From CAYLXC01 sp964387865 (GTDB lineage Bacteria > Patescibacteriota > Microgenomatia > Daviesbacterales > UBA10151), in assembly GCA_964387865.1 (NCBI GenBank), contig CAYLXC010000002.1:1-64000 (forward strand): DNA of 64,000 nucleotides, written 5' to 3'. The notes under the pieces are model-generated. The model was not told the origin of the DNA and did no database searches. It saw only the letters and a program-made list of their open reading frames with translations. Positions 16,036 to 25,095 of the stretch are shown one piece after another. The stretch's first letter is position 1, and each line of letters starts with the position of its first letter. Made by a program: the position numbers and the translations under genes.

Positions 16036-17168
16036 TTAAAAACCAAGTATCTGATGAAACTATCCGTACCCATTCTACATTTGTTCCCAAGGAAGCTGCA
16101 AGAGAAGTAGCAAAGACTTTACAATCTACCTGGATAAATACCGGCAAGAAAGAAAAGGAGCTTAGAGAGAAAGCATCCAGAAAGTGGAATTTTCCATATT
16201 GTGTTGCTGTGAATAGCTGTACGTCTGCACTTAGAGCAGCTTTAGCTGTAGTAGGAGTTGGTCCTGGGGATGAGGTAATATCTACTCCTTATACATTTAT
16301 TGCCCCCAATACCGCAATCTTAGAACAAGGTGCAAAAGTCGTTTTTGCTGATATTAAATATGATGACTTAAACATTGACCCCAAAAGCATAGAAGAAAAA
16401 ATTACACCTCGGACAAAAGCTATTATGATTGTCCACTATGGTGGTAATCCTGCCGATTTAGATGAGATACGGAAGATAGGGAAAAAACATGGACTTCCTG
16501 TCATAGAAGATGCTGCTCAAGCCTTAGGCAGTGAGTATAAAGGGGAATATATAGGTGCCAAAGGAGATATTGTGTGTTTCTCTTTTCAGGTGATAAAAAT
16601 TATTACTTCCGGAGACGGCGGATTAATAGTAACTTCCAGTAAAGATTATTATGAGAAACTTAGGAAAATAATCTGGTATGGTATAGACAGAGATGCGAAA
16701 AGAACCAATCTTCTTGATCCTTTACCAGAAAGTTTTCATGGTGATGTACTCGGGTTTAAATATAATATGAATGATATTACAGCTACTTTAGCTTTAGTTG
16801 GGGTTGATCATTTCAATGAGGCTTTACAAAAAAGAAAAGTTATAGGGGAGAGATATAGGAAAGAACTAAGTGGTGTAAAAGGAATAAAACTTATGAAGTA
16901 TTACGAAGATAGAACACCAAACTATCAAATATTTCCTATTCATGTTGAAAACAGGCTTCATTTTGCAAAATATATGCACAAAAATAATATTATGGCAATT
17001 ATAAATAACCGCCGTAATGATATCTATCCTATGTTTGGAAGACTGCGAGAGGATTTGTTGATGACCGCAAGGGCTGATCAAGATGTTGTGTTACTACCAA
17101 TACATACTGATCTTACAGAAGAACAAGTGAGCTTCGTTATTCAGAAAGTTAAAGAGGCAACAAAATAA
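16032..17168 (+). CDS. DegT/DnrJ/EryC1 sugar aminotransferase
   Basis: The 378-aa PLP enzyme has a NSCTSALRAAL cofactor loop, IEDAAQALGS, and CFSFQVIKIITSGDGG with the Schiff-base lysine at residue 189. Unlike the two other DegT-fold proteins in the window, it keeps this lysine, so it is expected to transaminate a keto-sugar nucleotide. It resembles perosamine-synthase/WbpE-type enzymes. The ATGA overlap with the GDP-fucose-synthase-like gene and the 12-bp gap to the next SDR indicate one operon. Whether it makes a 3- or 4-amino sugar is not determined. Confidence 0.85.
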   Translation: MIKNQVSDETIRTHSTFVPKEAAREVAKTLQSTWINTGKKEKELREKASRKWNFPYCVAVNSCTSALRAALAVVGVGPGDEVISTPYTFIAPNTAILEQGAKVVFADIKYDDLNIDPKSIEEKITPRTKAIMIVHYGGNPADLDEIRKIGKKHGLPVIEDAAQALGSEYKGEYIGAKGDIVCFSFQVIKIITSGDGGLIVTSSKDYYEKLRKIIWYGIDRDAKRTNLLDPLPESFHGDVLGFKYNMNDITATLALVGVDHFNEALQKRKVIGERYRKELSGVKGIKLMKYYEDRTPNYQIFPIHVENRLHFAKYMHKNNIMAIINNRRNDIYPMFGRLREDLLMTARADQDVVLLPIHTDLTEEQVSFVIQKVKEATK

Positions 17169-17180
17169 AAGATTGGCTAA

Positions 17181-18128
17181 ATGAACAAAAATAAATTTAG
17201 GGGTATATTAATAACAGGCGGAGCAGGATATGTTGGTGTACCTACTGTTTCTCTATTGCTTGAAAAGGGATATAAGATTAGGGTATTTGATAATCTGAGT
17301 TGGACAGGAGATGTTCTTATGCCATTTATACCAAATCCAAATTTTGATTTTATAAGAGGGGATATACGGGATAAAAAACAACTGACACAAGCTTATAAAG
17401 ATATAGATGCTGTTATTCATCTGGCAGCAATAGTAGGTTTCCCCGCTTGCAGAAAATATCCTAAGCAATCACGCCAAGTAAATGTTGGCGGTACACAAAA
17501 TGTTGTAGATCTGGCAGCTGGTAAGATTCCTGTTATTTTTGCCTCAACTGGAAGTACGTATGGAAAAATCATTGAGAAATATTGTACAGAAACAACTCCA
17601 CTTAACCCGCTTTCGCACTATGGAAAACAAAAAGCAGAGGCGGAAGAAATTGTGCAATCAAATGGTAATTATATTATATACCGCTTTGCTACCGCGTTTG
17701 GTGTTTCTCCCCGTATGCGATTGGATTTATTAATTAATGACTTTACCTTTAGGGCAGTGAATGATAAAACATTAATTGTATATGAAAAAGAATTTACGAG
17801 AACGTTTATCCATGTAAAAGACATGGCTCGTTCCTTTTTATTTGCTTTAGAAAATTTCGATAAGATGAATAGAGAGATTTATAATATTGGAGATAATAAA
17901 TTGAATATTAGCAAAGAAGAAGTCTGTAAACTGTTACAAAAATATGTTGAATTTTATTTGCATTTTGTAGAAACTGAACATGATATAGACCAAAGAAATT
18001 ACAAGGTTGATTTCTCGAAGATAAAAAAAGCAGGTTACGAAACAACTATCAGCATAGAAGAGGGTATCCAGGAAATTCTTAAAGTTTGTAGTCTTATAGA
18101 TATCAAAAACCCCTATAGCAATGTATAA
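17181..18128 (+). CDS. NAD-dependent sugar-nucleotide epimerase/dehydratase (SDR)
   Basis: The 315-aa protein has ITGGAGYVGV, FASTGSTYG, a canonical YGKQK pair and a SIEEGIQEI tail. It is a clear paralogue of the SDR at 5166-6098, sharing AAIVGxPAC, FGVSPRMRLDLL and a DIDQRNY segment that is not common to all SDRs. It lies 12 bp after the aminotransferase and 2 bp before the 699-aa GT-C gene, so the run makes a sugar nucleotide and probably delivers it. Reaction unknown. Confidence 0.78.
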   Translation: MNKNKFRGILITGGAGYVGVPTVSLLLEKGYKIRVFDNLSWTGDVLMPFIPNPNFDFIRGDIRDKKQLTQAYKDIDAVIHLAAIVGFPACRKYPKQSRQVNVGGTQNVVDLAAGKIPVIFASTGSTYGKIIEKYCTETTPLNPLSHYGKQKAEAEEIVQSNGNYIIYRFATAFGVSPRMRLDLLINDFTFRAVNDKTLIVYEKEFTRTFIHVKDMARSFLFALENFDKMNREIYNIGDNKLNISKEEVCKLLQKYVEFYLHFVETEHDIDQRNYKVDFSKIKKAGYETTISIEEGIQEILKVCSLIDIKNPYSNV

Positions 18129-18130
18129 AT

Positions 18131-20230
18131 ATGAAAATTTCTATCTTCTTAATACCGATAATTTCCTCAATTATTATCTTCTCTTGGTTTTCTGAAGGGA
18201 AAATTATTTCAAATGGTAGCGAGGAGAATTTAAATGTATTTCATTCTCAAATTTCGGCTGAGCATCTTTCTACTTTTTGGAATCCTGTCGCAATAGGATG
18301 GAAGAGTGCGTTCAGCATGCCAGGTTACCCAACATTTGTTCTTTTAGGATTTTTAGAAAGGATGAATATACAGGTATTTTTAATACAGGCGATATTTTTG
18401 GGAGCGATAATGATTGTTGGAATGTTGTCAATGTATATTTTAATACGCAATGGTTTAGGGATGGGTTATCCGGTAGCCTTTTTTGGAAGTATCTTTTATC
18501 TATTAAACATTTATTCTATGACTCAAATTTGGAAAAGATTCATATATAGTCATATGATTGCCTGGGCTTATTTTCCGCTTTTTATTTACATTTGGATTAA
18601 GTGGATTGGTACAGGCAAGTTAATTTGGTTGCTTTATTTCCTACTAAGCTCCTTAATTTTTGCCTATACTTTTAGTAATCCAGTGTTTCTTTCTACTTTT
18701 TGGGTTCCCGCCACCATATTTGTTCTAAATCAATTATGGCAGACAAGAAAAAATAAAAAAAATATTTTAGAGATACTTGTAAGTTTTGCAGTTGGATTAA
18801 TACTTTGGTCGGCAGTTAACTTTTGGTGGTTATATCCAACATTAAATTTAGGAAGTTCCTGGACTGACCAAACTGGACAAACATGGCAATCAGATTTAAG
18901 TTCATTGCATGCAGTTAGTAAATATTTTCCTGTTTGGGAAATTTTGCTTCTTCGTCAAAGCTGGTATCTGGGGCATGAAAACGATTGGTTTGATTTCTAC
19001 CATAATCCTTTTATTTATCTTATTGGTTTAATGATACTTCTGATAGCTATTTATGGTGTTATTAAAAGTAAAGGTTTTACTTATTGGAAATATTTAATAG
19101 TTCTTGCAGTAGTGGGATTATTTATCTCTAAAGGAACTAGCTTTCCTTTCGGATATACATTTTTTGAAATACTTTTTTCAAAATTTTCTCTTACTGTTGC
19201 ACTGCGAAATTCGTATGAAAAATTTGGAATAGTTTGGTTGCTACCTTATACAGTATTTTTTGCAATCGGATTTAGTGTTCTTCTTCAAAAGTTTAACAAG
19301 ATAAAAAGATATATAGTTGGAGGAATCATAATCTCTCTATCTTATGGATTACTAGTCTATCCTATGTGGACAGGTGATATTTTTCCACAAAAACATAGAC
19401 TTAATATTCCTCAATATTATATTGATGCAAATAACTATTTAAAGAAATACTCTGATAATAGAATTTTTCATATTCCGTTTATTTTAGAAATTGAAAGATT
19501 GAGCTATTCGTGGGGCTATGTAGGAGAAGATCCATCAGATAACTTATTTGATCCTGAACCTGCTTCAAAACGAGGAGTACCTCCTTATAGTTTGTTTTAT
19601 AAACAGATGAGTAATCATTTAGAGAATAAGGAATTCTCTAGAATTCTAGGCTTATTAGGTATTGAAAATGTAATTTTTCATAAAGACAACATCTATCCCA
19701 AAATAGATTTAAAGAAAACGCAAGATGTTATCGAGAGTTGGAAAGGGATTAATGAAAAAAAAGAATTCGGTCTTTTAACTGTCTATTCACTAGATCAAGA
19801 ATTAATTAGACCTCGAATTTTTACTGCTAATTCCTTTATCCACGTTCAATCAGTTGAAGAAGGAATACTTAAGATATTAAATGGAGCCATTGACTACATA
19901 AGTACTGTTTTTATATTGGAACAAAACACTATATTGGCACAAGATCTAATTCCCGATCCCTCATTGTTTTTGAATGTCAAGAAAATGAGTAGTCCTAATA
20001 TAACTTTTGAGAAAAAATCTAATGATTCTTATAAGGTGGTTGTTAAAGACGCCAAAGCACCGGTTATACTTGTTTTAAACAATACTTTTGATAAGTCATG
20101 GCAAGCTAAGATTGGAAAAGAAACAATTGTAAATCACATTTTTGTTAACGGTTTTGCTAACGGATGGATTATTGGAAATATAGGAGATTATGAGGTGAAT
20201 ATTAATCTTAAGGTTTGGCCGTGGGATTAA
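18131..20230 (+). CDS. GT-C type membrane glycosyltransferase, AftD/YfhO-like (699 aa)
   Basis: This polytopic protein has about 10-12 hydrophobic segments in residues 1-430 and a soluble C-terminal region. Its first loop after SWFSEGK carries acidic residues. Conserved family points are IWKRF near residue 137, a LRNSYEKFG loop after a TM segment, and a final beta domain with NTFDKSWQ and NGFANGW. The four relatives at 22688, 56525, 60491 and 63143 share much of this plan. AftD-type arabinofuranosyltransferases have a comparable GT-C core and use polyprenyl-phosphate sugars outside the cell membrane; that is the inferred role. It ends the operon begun at 14423. Confidence 0.7.
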   Translation: MKISIFLIPIISSIIIFSWFSEGKIISNGSEENLNVFHSQISAEHLSTFWNPVAIGWKSAFSMPGYPTFVLLGFLERMNIQVFLIQAIFLGAIMIVGMLSMYILIRNGLGMGYPVAFFGSIFYLLNIYSMTQIWKRFIYSHMIAWAYFPLFIYIWIKWIGTGKLIWLLYFLLSSLIFAYTFSNPVFLSTFWVPATIFVLNQLWQTRKNKKNILEILVSFAVGLILWSAVNFWWLYPTLNLGSSWTDQTGQTWQSDLSSLHAVSKYFPVWEILLLRQSWYLGHENDWFDFYHNPFIYLIGLMILLIAIYGVIKSKGFTYWKYLIVLAVVGLFISKGTSFPFGYTFFEILFSKFSLTVALRNSYEKFGIVWLLPYTVFFAIGFSVLLQKFNKIKRYIVGGIIISLSYGLLVYPMWTGDIFPQKHRLNIPQYYIDANNYLKKYSDNRIFHIPFILEIERLSYSWGYVGEDPSDNLFDPEPASKRGVPPYSLFYKQMSNHLENKEFSRILGLLGIENVIFHKDNIYPKIDLKKTQDVIESWKGINEKKEFGLLTVYSLDQELIRPRIFTANSFIHVQSVEEGILKILNGAIDYISTVFILEQNTILAQDLIPDPSLFLNVKKMSSPNITFEKKSNDSYKVVVKDAKAPVILVLNNTFDKSWQAKIGKETIVNHIFVNGFANGWIIGNIGDYEVNINLKVWPWD

Positions 20231-20238
20231 ACTTCTTT

Positions 20239-21009
20239 TTATAAATAGTTTAACAATTCTCCTTTTTTAATAAAGATAGAATTTTCGTGTGCCATTGGTT
20301 CAAAAAGTGGATAAAAGTAGGAATCCTGCATCCTTCCTTTATAAATAAATCCTAATTTAGTTAGACCGGTATAAATATCCTCAAAAAAACATGAATTTTT
20401 CCAGGTCTCAACAAAACCGGTTTCTACTATTATTAATGAAGCTTGTTTTAATAACTTCTGTCCACCTTTTATAATTAAATCTTCTGTACCTTCGGTATCC
20501 ATCTTAATAAAAATAGGTTTTTTTAATTTCTTATTGCTAAAATATCGATCTAATGTTGTAACCTCGACACTGTAGTTTTTTGCTACATATTTATTATGTA
20601 TTTTAGGGTTTGGTTTTAAAAAAGATGATGCTGCTAAGAAATTATATTCATAAAAATTTTTATTGCCTGTATAATCAGTTAACGCTAGATTTTCAACAAT
20701 AAATTTATTAGATTTAATTTTCGATTTAATTAAACTGATCTTCTGTTTAAGCGGCTCGAAAGCATATATATCTGTTTGTGGAGAAATATAATTAATCACT
20801 TTAGAAACATTTCCGTCTAGAGCGCCGATATCTATGAATGTACCAATTTTGAATTTACTGATCCATTCAAACTGGAGATATTGTGGTAAATATGCACCTT
20901 TAAATGGAAGTATTAAAAGATTAGGTCTTGATAAAAGATAAAACGCAAAAAAAATGTAATTTTTGATTACGGCTCTAAAAAATTTATATATTTTTGATAT
21001 GTTTTTCAT
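20239..21009 (-). CDS. FkbM family SAM-dependent methyltransferase
   Basis: The 256-aa protein has TFIDIGALDGNVS (SAM motif I), IYAFEPLKQ, a TLDRYF segment and KMDTEGTEDLIIKGG, the signature of FkbM O-methyltransferases that act on sugars and polyketides. A hydrophobic N-terminal stretch (about residues 8-25) may associate with the membrane. It is the last of three minus-strand methyltransferase genes beginning at 22595. Acceptor unknown. Confidence 0.85.
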   Translation of the reverse strand: MKNISKIYKFFRAVIKNYIFFAFYLLSRPNLLILPFKGAYLPQYLQFEWISKFKIGTFIDIGALDGNVSKVINYISPQTDIYAFEPLKQKISLIKSKIKSNKFIVENLALTDYTGNKNFYEYNFLAASSFLKPNPKIHNKYVAKNYSVEVTTLDRYFSNKKLKKPIFIKMDTEGTEDLIIKGGQKLLKQASLIIVETGFVETWKNSCFFEDIYTGLTKLGFIYKGRMQDSYFYPLFEPMAHENSIFIKKGELLNYL

Positions 21010-21033
21010 AACCTTAGACTTATTCTGAAATGG

Positions 21034-21723
21034 TTAGTTCTTAAAAAAATAGAAACAAGTATTATTTACAAACGGTATATTAAACTTCACAGGAAATCCA
21101 AAGCTAAAAATTGAATGAAATCTATATAAAAAAGGAATAAAAGCAACCCTAGTAAATGATATTTCTCTATACCCCAAGCTTTTTCCTACACTTATCCAAA
21201 ACGGCGGTTCATGAACATTAATATGCATAGGGTCTGCCAAAGTCTGTTTTGTTGGGGTTGGAGTAGAGAAGACTAATGTGTCCTCCTTTTTAAGCAGTTT
21301 TTTCATATTTTCTAAAGCTTTTTTTGGATTCTTTAAATATTCAACAACTTCAAGAGCAAAAATATAGTCATATTTCTGTTTAATAGCTACTTCTTTCTCT
21401 ATATCTAGAACTTCAAACTCTATATCACTTTGTAGTTTGCTTGCTTTTTCAATAATAAATTCTGAAATATCAGATGCGACAACTTTAAAGCGGTTCTCTT
21501 TTAAGATTTTTGCAAAAGATCCAATAGCACAGCCTATCTCCAAAACATACTTACCTTCTCCATTTTTTATTGGAAGTAATTTATTTAAAAGATTAACCCA
21601 ACTCTTAAACCACCTATAATAATACATAAACTCAGAATGGTTGTATTTTTTAAAGAATATGCCAAAATATCTTTTATCAAACTCATCTTTACCATGTTGC
21701 ATAACCTTAAATTTATAAAGCAT
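21034..21723 (-). CDS. Class I SAM-dependent methyltransferase
   Basis: The 229-aa protein has VLEIGCAIGSFAKIL as motif I, VVASDIS, YIFALEVVEYLKNP and NMKKLLKKEDTLVFSTP, the UbiE/Methyltransf_11 pattern. AAAGGAG lies 11 bp upstream of the ATG, within the end of the preceding gene region. It sits 8 bp downstream of another methyltransferase and 24 bp upstream of the FkbM gene. Probably modifies a sugar; specificity unknown. Confidence 0.8.
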   Translation of the reverse strand: MLYKFKVMQHGKDEFDKRYFGIFFKKYNHSEFMYYYRWFKSWVNLLNKLLPIKNGEGKYVLEIGCAIGSFAKILKENRFKVVASDISEFIIEKASKLQSDIEFEVLDIEKEVAIKQKYDYIFALEVVEYLKNPKKALENMKKLLKKEDTLVFSTPTPTKQTLADPMHINVHEPPFWISVGKSLGYREISFTRVAFIPFLYRFHSIFSFGFPVKFNIPFVNNTCFYFFKN

Positions 21724-21731
21724 TTTTATTG

Positions 21732-22595
21732 TTACTCCTTTTTAGTCAATATCATAAGCCCGAGAGGTGATTCTCCTATTAAGTAAAAAAAGGTTTCCAG
21801 TATAAACGCTATAGGTGCCCCCACAATTAAGAGAGTAAGTGTGGGTAAATTTTTAATCACACCCAATCTTAAATCTAATGTGGGCAATTTTAATATCTGT
21901 ATAATACCTGCAAGTAGGCAGTATGGAGAATACTGATAAGACATAATGCCTCTTTGAGCAAGTACCTTTAAATTATTTTTTTTGGCAATATTTCTTATTC
22001 CGGTCTCTGTAAAATGGAATAAGTGTCTGGGAATATCACGCTGAAGCCAATATTTTCCTAAAATCTTTGACTCAAAGGAATCAAATCGTGGATATTCAAC
22101 AAAGATGAGTCCGTTTTTTTTGAGCAAGGATGTTGCTTTTTTTAGAAATTTTATAGGGGTAGAAACATGTTCCAAACTTTCCAAAAAAACAATTGCATCA
22201 AATCTTTTATTTGTTTTCCACCTTAGGAAGTCTACTTTAATTATATTTTTATTTTTAACTTTTGCACCCGGAAACTCTAAATTTGTCATATTAAAATCTT
22301 GACCAAGCATTTTCCCAAATACGCCTTCACCGGAACCCACATCTAATACCTCTCCATTTGACAAATATTTTTTGAACCATCTAACCCTTAGTTTTTGGAG
22401 AGAATTATGTAAACCTTGTCTCAAAGTAGAGAATCTACCTTGATTTTGCCAGTAAATTTCTGGGTAATATATTGACATATTTTTAGGAACAGGTGAGACA
22501 AACCCATTTTGACAATTATCACAGAAATAAAGGTTAAATTTATTTTTATCAAGAAGCCTGATATTTTTACCATTACGACAAAGAGAACAACTCAT
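21732..22595 (-). CDS. Zinc-finger SAM methyltransferase with hydrophobic tail
   Basis: The 287-aa protein begins with a CxxC...CxxC ribbon (CSLC, FCDNCQNGF), followed by VLDVGSGEGVFGKML and FDAIVFLESLEHVSTP. A WLQRDIPRHLFHFT segment is typical of methyltransferases in O-antigen clusters. The last about 50 residues are strongly hydrophobic and may contain a membrane anchor or hairpin. It leads the three-methyltransferase operon, with a TATAAT promoter 15 bp upstream. Acceptor unknown. Confidence 0.78.
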   Translation of the reverse strand: MSCSLCRNGKNIRLLDKNKFNLYFCDNCQNGFVSPVPKNMSIYYPEIYWQNQGRFSTLRQGLHNSLQKLRVRWFKKYLSNGEVLDVGSGEGVFGKMLGQDFNMTNLEFPGAKVKNKNIIKVDFLRWKTNKRFDAIVFLESLEHVSTPIKFLKKATSLLKKNGLIFVEYPRFDSFESKILGKYWLQRDIPRHLFHFTETGIRNIAKKNNLKVLAQRGIMSYQYSPYCLLAGIIQILKLPTLDLRLGVIKNLPTLTLLIVGAPIAFILETFFYLIGESPLGLMILTKKE

Positions 22596-22610
22596 ATATT
22601 CAATCAGACG

Positions 22611-22639
22611 ATTATAGCTTATATTTGGCCAATTCTGAA
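22611..22639 (-). promoter_or_regulatory. Promoter of the three-methyltransferase operon
   Basis: The minus strand has TTCAGA, a 17-bp spacer and a consensus TATAAT, giving a predicted leader of about 8 bases before the ATG at 22595. Confidence 0.55.
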
Positions 22640-22640
22640 G

Positions 22641-22669
22641 TTGTCATTCAAATGAAAGAATAGTACAGT
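22641..22669 (+). promoter_or_regulatory. Promoter of the 733-aa GT-C gene and its small partner
   Basis: TTGTCA, a 17-bp spacer, then TACAGT, ending 18 bp before the ATG at 22688. It lies directly back-to-back with the minus-strand promoter at 22611-22639. Confidence 0.48.
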
Positions 22670-22687
22670 ATTACAAACTTTAGATTA

Positions 22688-24889
22688 ATGAAAATAGTTA
22701 TTTCAATTTTTTGTCTGGCCACCATTTTAATTGTGATTTGGTTTAGAGACGGCAATATTATGGGGACAGCCGAAGATAGCCTCATATTTTACAATATTTC
22801 CCGTTTCCTGCCGGAATCACAGTATGCCTGGATGGAGCACCCGGGACTTGGCAGAGTAACCGTACACTTAACTGCAGCTAGGCCAACTTATGAAGCGCTT
22901 AATTTTTTGCAAGTATTAGGTTTTCCTAATTATTTAATTCAGGCATTAACTTTTTGGTTTATCCTTGTTAGTGCGGGTTTAGGAGTTTATTTAACCGTTA
23001 AAGAATTTTTCCCTCAACTTCAAAATAGATATGTTCTGCTTTCAGTTTTATTCTACTTATTTAATCCCCTGTCTTTAGTAAATGTCTGGAATAGATTTTT
23101 ATCGGATTACATCTTTGCTTTTGGCTTGCTGCCAATTGTAACTTTTATATTTATAAAGGGACTCAAGAAAAAGAATTATCTTTGGAGTCTTGTTTTAGTT
23201 TTGGTACTCCCTCTCTATAGCTTTGCTTTTACTTACCTAGCATTCGACATTCTTTTATGGATATTCTTTTTTACTCTGACTTTGCTTTTCTTTGTAACCA
23301 ATAAAGAATTAAATGCTCGAATATTTTATATTAAATATTTTTTTCTTACCCTTTTATTGTTTTCACTTACTAATCTTTGGTGGATCGGTCAGCTAATGAG
23401 TCTTAAGCTGTTTAAAAATATTCACTCATCGGTCCTTAATTTTGATATTTCCGGTAATTTAGACATTCTGGATGCCCTAAGCAAAAAAATGGGCAATCTA
23501 TCCGACATCTTTAGACTGACAAATGCATCCTTTCTTAATGAAAATTCGCTTTGGTGGGTAAAAACTTTTCACTCGCTACCTTTTGTTATAATGCAATACC
23601 TGATCACATCTTTGATACTTTACTCAATTATTCGGGGTATTAGAAATAAGTCTGTATTAATTTTGGGTGGGTTATTTTTTGTAAGCATATATTTGGCAAA
23701 AGGGATAAACCCCCCTTTCGGAGAATTGTATAAGTTAATTTTTACAAGCGTTCCATTTTTACAGGTCTTTCGCAATCCTTTTGAAAAAGCATCGTTTATT
23801 TTAGCTTTATCGGCTACTCTATTAATAGGTTTTAGCGTATTCAACCTTGTTCGGCAACTTCCTAAAAAATTTGGAAATTTACTATATTTTGGTCTGTTGT
23901 GCTTTATTGTCTTAGTATGGGGTTTTCCGTTTTATACAGGATGGGTATTTACATCGCCGGATCCGCCAACAAATAATTATAAGGTGGGATATAAAGTTAA
24001 AGTTCCTCATTATTATCATGAAGCTGATGGGTGGCTTAAAGGTAAGGGTGATAACTTCCGGTTTATTGGTTTTCCACTGGGTGATGAAGGGATAACTTAT
24101 AACTGGGAGAAAGGTTACTCAGGCGTAGAGCTTTCAACAGCTCTTTTTGCAACCCCGGGAATCTTACATAATACTGCAGTTCCATATTATCATGAGCTGG
24201 TTCCCCACATACAGAAGACCCTACTTTCTCAAGACAATTTCCTAAAGTTGGCAAACGTTTTAAATGTAAAATTTCTTTTTATCCGCCATGATATTGATTA
24301 TAAGTTAAGGAAGATGGAAAATCCCGCTATCATTGATAAAAACTTTGCCGAAAGACAGAAGAATAATCAGATCAAAAAGGTTGCTAATTTTGGTCAGCTA
24401 AGTTTTTGGGAAAACATGCAATGGAAAGACAGGACTTTTTATCCTGGCAGAAGGATTGTGAAAAGTTCAAACGATCAGCAAGTGTCGGAATTAACTGCTG
24501 TAGATGTGAATGAGGATGAAGTATTAATGGATGCAAAAAATATTCAAGCGTTAAATTCTGAGTCCGAGGTTAGTATATCTTATGAAAAAATTAATCCTAC
24601 CAGATATATTGTTCATGTTAAGAATGCGTCTCCTTTTATTTTAGTTTTTTCCGAGCTTTTCAACAACGCCTGGCAGGCATTTTATGAGGACAACAAACTT
24701 GACAAACATTTTAGAGTTAATTTCTATGCCAACGGATGGTATATTGAAAGAAGGGGAAATTATGATATTTTGATTGAATTTATCCCACAAAGATTACTTT
24801 TGGCAGGAGAAAAAATTTCATCTTTTTCATATGCTTCAGTCCTTTTGATATTATTTATTTATCTATTTAGAAAAAAATGGAAAGCATGA
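22688..24889 (+). CDS. GT-C type membrane glycosyltransferase, AftD/YfhO-like (733 aa)
   Basis: A polytopic protein with about 11-12 TM segments up to residue 430, an extracytoplasmic region, a beta domain (LVFSELFNNAWQ, FYANGWYIERRGNYDI) and one more TM segment near residue 712. It shares WFRDGNIMG near residue 20, NVWNRFL near 135 and FRNPFEKASF with the 1162-aa protein at 56525; KGYSGVEL and the C-terminal domain are also nearly colinear. Likely a polyprenyl-phosphate-sugar-dependent glycosyltransferase acting outside the membrane. The stop overlaps the next small ORF (ATGA), and both close paralogues have the same small partner downstream. Confidence 0.72.
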   Translation: MKIVISIFCLATILIVIWFRDGNIMGTAEDSLIFYNISRFLPESQYAWMEHPGLGRVTVHLTAARPTYEALNFLQVLGFPNYLIQALTFWFILVSAGLGVYLTVKEFFPQLQNRYVLLSVLFYLFNPLSLVNVWNRFLSDYIFAFGLLPIVTFIFIKGLKKKNYLWSLVLVLVLPLYSFAFTYLAFDILLWIFFFTLTLLFFVTNKELNARIFYIKYFFLTLLLFSLTNLWWIGQLMSLKLFKNIHSSVLNFDISGNLDILDALSKKMGNLSDIFRLTNASFLNENSLWWVKTFHSLPFVIMQYLITSLILYSIIRGIRNKSVLILGGLFFVSIYLAKGINPPFGELYKLIFTSVPFLQVFRNPFEKASFILALSATLLIGFSVFNLVRQLPKKFGNLLYFGLLCFIVLVWGFPFYTGWVFTSPDPPTNNYKVGYKVKVPHYYHEADGWLKGKGDNFRFIGFPLGDEGITYNWEKGYSGVELSTALFATPGILHNTAVPYYHELVPHIQKTLLSQDNFLKLANVLNVKFLFIRHDIDYKLRKMENPAIIDKNFAERQKNNQIKKVANFGQLSFWENMQWKDRTFYPGRRIVKSSNDQQVSELTAVDVNEDEVLMDAKNIQALNSESEVSISYEKINPTRYIVHVKNASPFILVFSELFNNAWQAFYEDNKLDKHFRVNFYANGWYIERRGNYDILIEFIPQRLLLAGEKISSFSYASVLLILFIYLFRKKWKA

Positions 24890-25095
24890 TTTATTGGTTA
24901 GTTTTAGGGATATTAATCGTTGCAGCTGCTTCTTTTAAAAAGAGAGCATCATTCTATCTTTCTTTAGCTTTTTATCTTTTTATGGCTGGAGCAATACTTA
25001 GAATTATCGGTATAAATGATATAGCAGAGCTAATAATGAGGATAAGCCTTATAGGATGGTTAGTTGGACTAGGTCTATCTTTTAAGCAGTTGTGA
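24886..25095 (+). CDS. Small membrane partner protein of the GT-C transferase (69 aa)
   Basis: The ATG overlaps the GT-C stop codon (ATGA). The 69-aa product has two to three hydrophobic helices. It begins IYWLVL and contains DIAELIMRISLIGWLVG near its C-terminus. The protein at 60006-60323, immediately after the paralogous 1162-aa GT-C gene, has the same IYWLVL and D-I-x-E-x-I-M-R-x-S-x-I-x-x-L-V-G patterns. Conservation beside two separate GT-C copies argues that it is real and works with the transferase. I do not recognise a named family. Its 3' end overlaps the opposing gene by 21 bp. Confidence 0.72.
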   Translation: MIYWLVLGILIVAAASFKKRASFYLSLAFYLFMAGAILRIIGINDIAELIMRISLIGWLVGLGLSFKQL

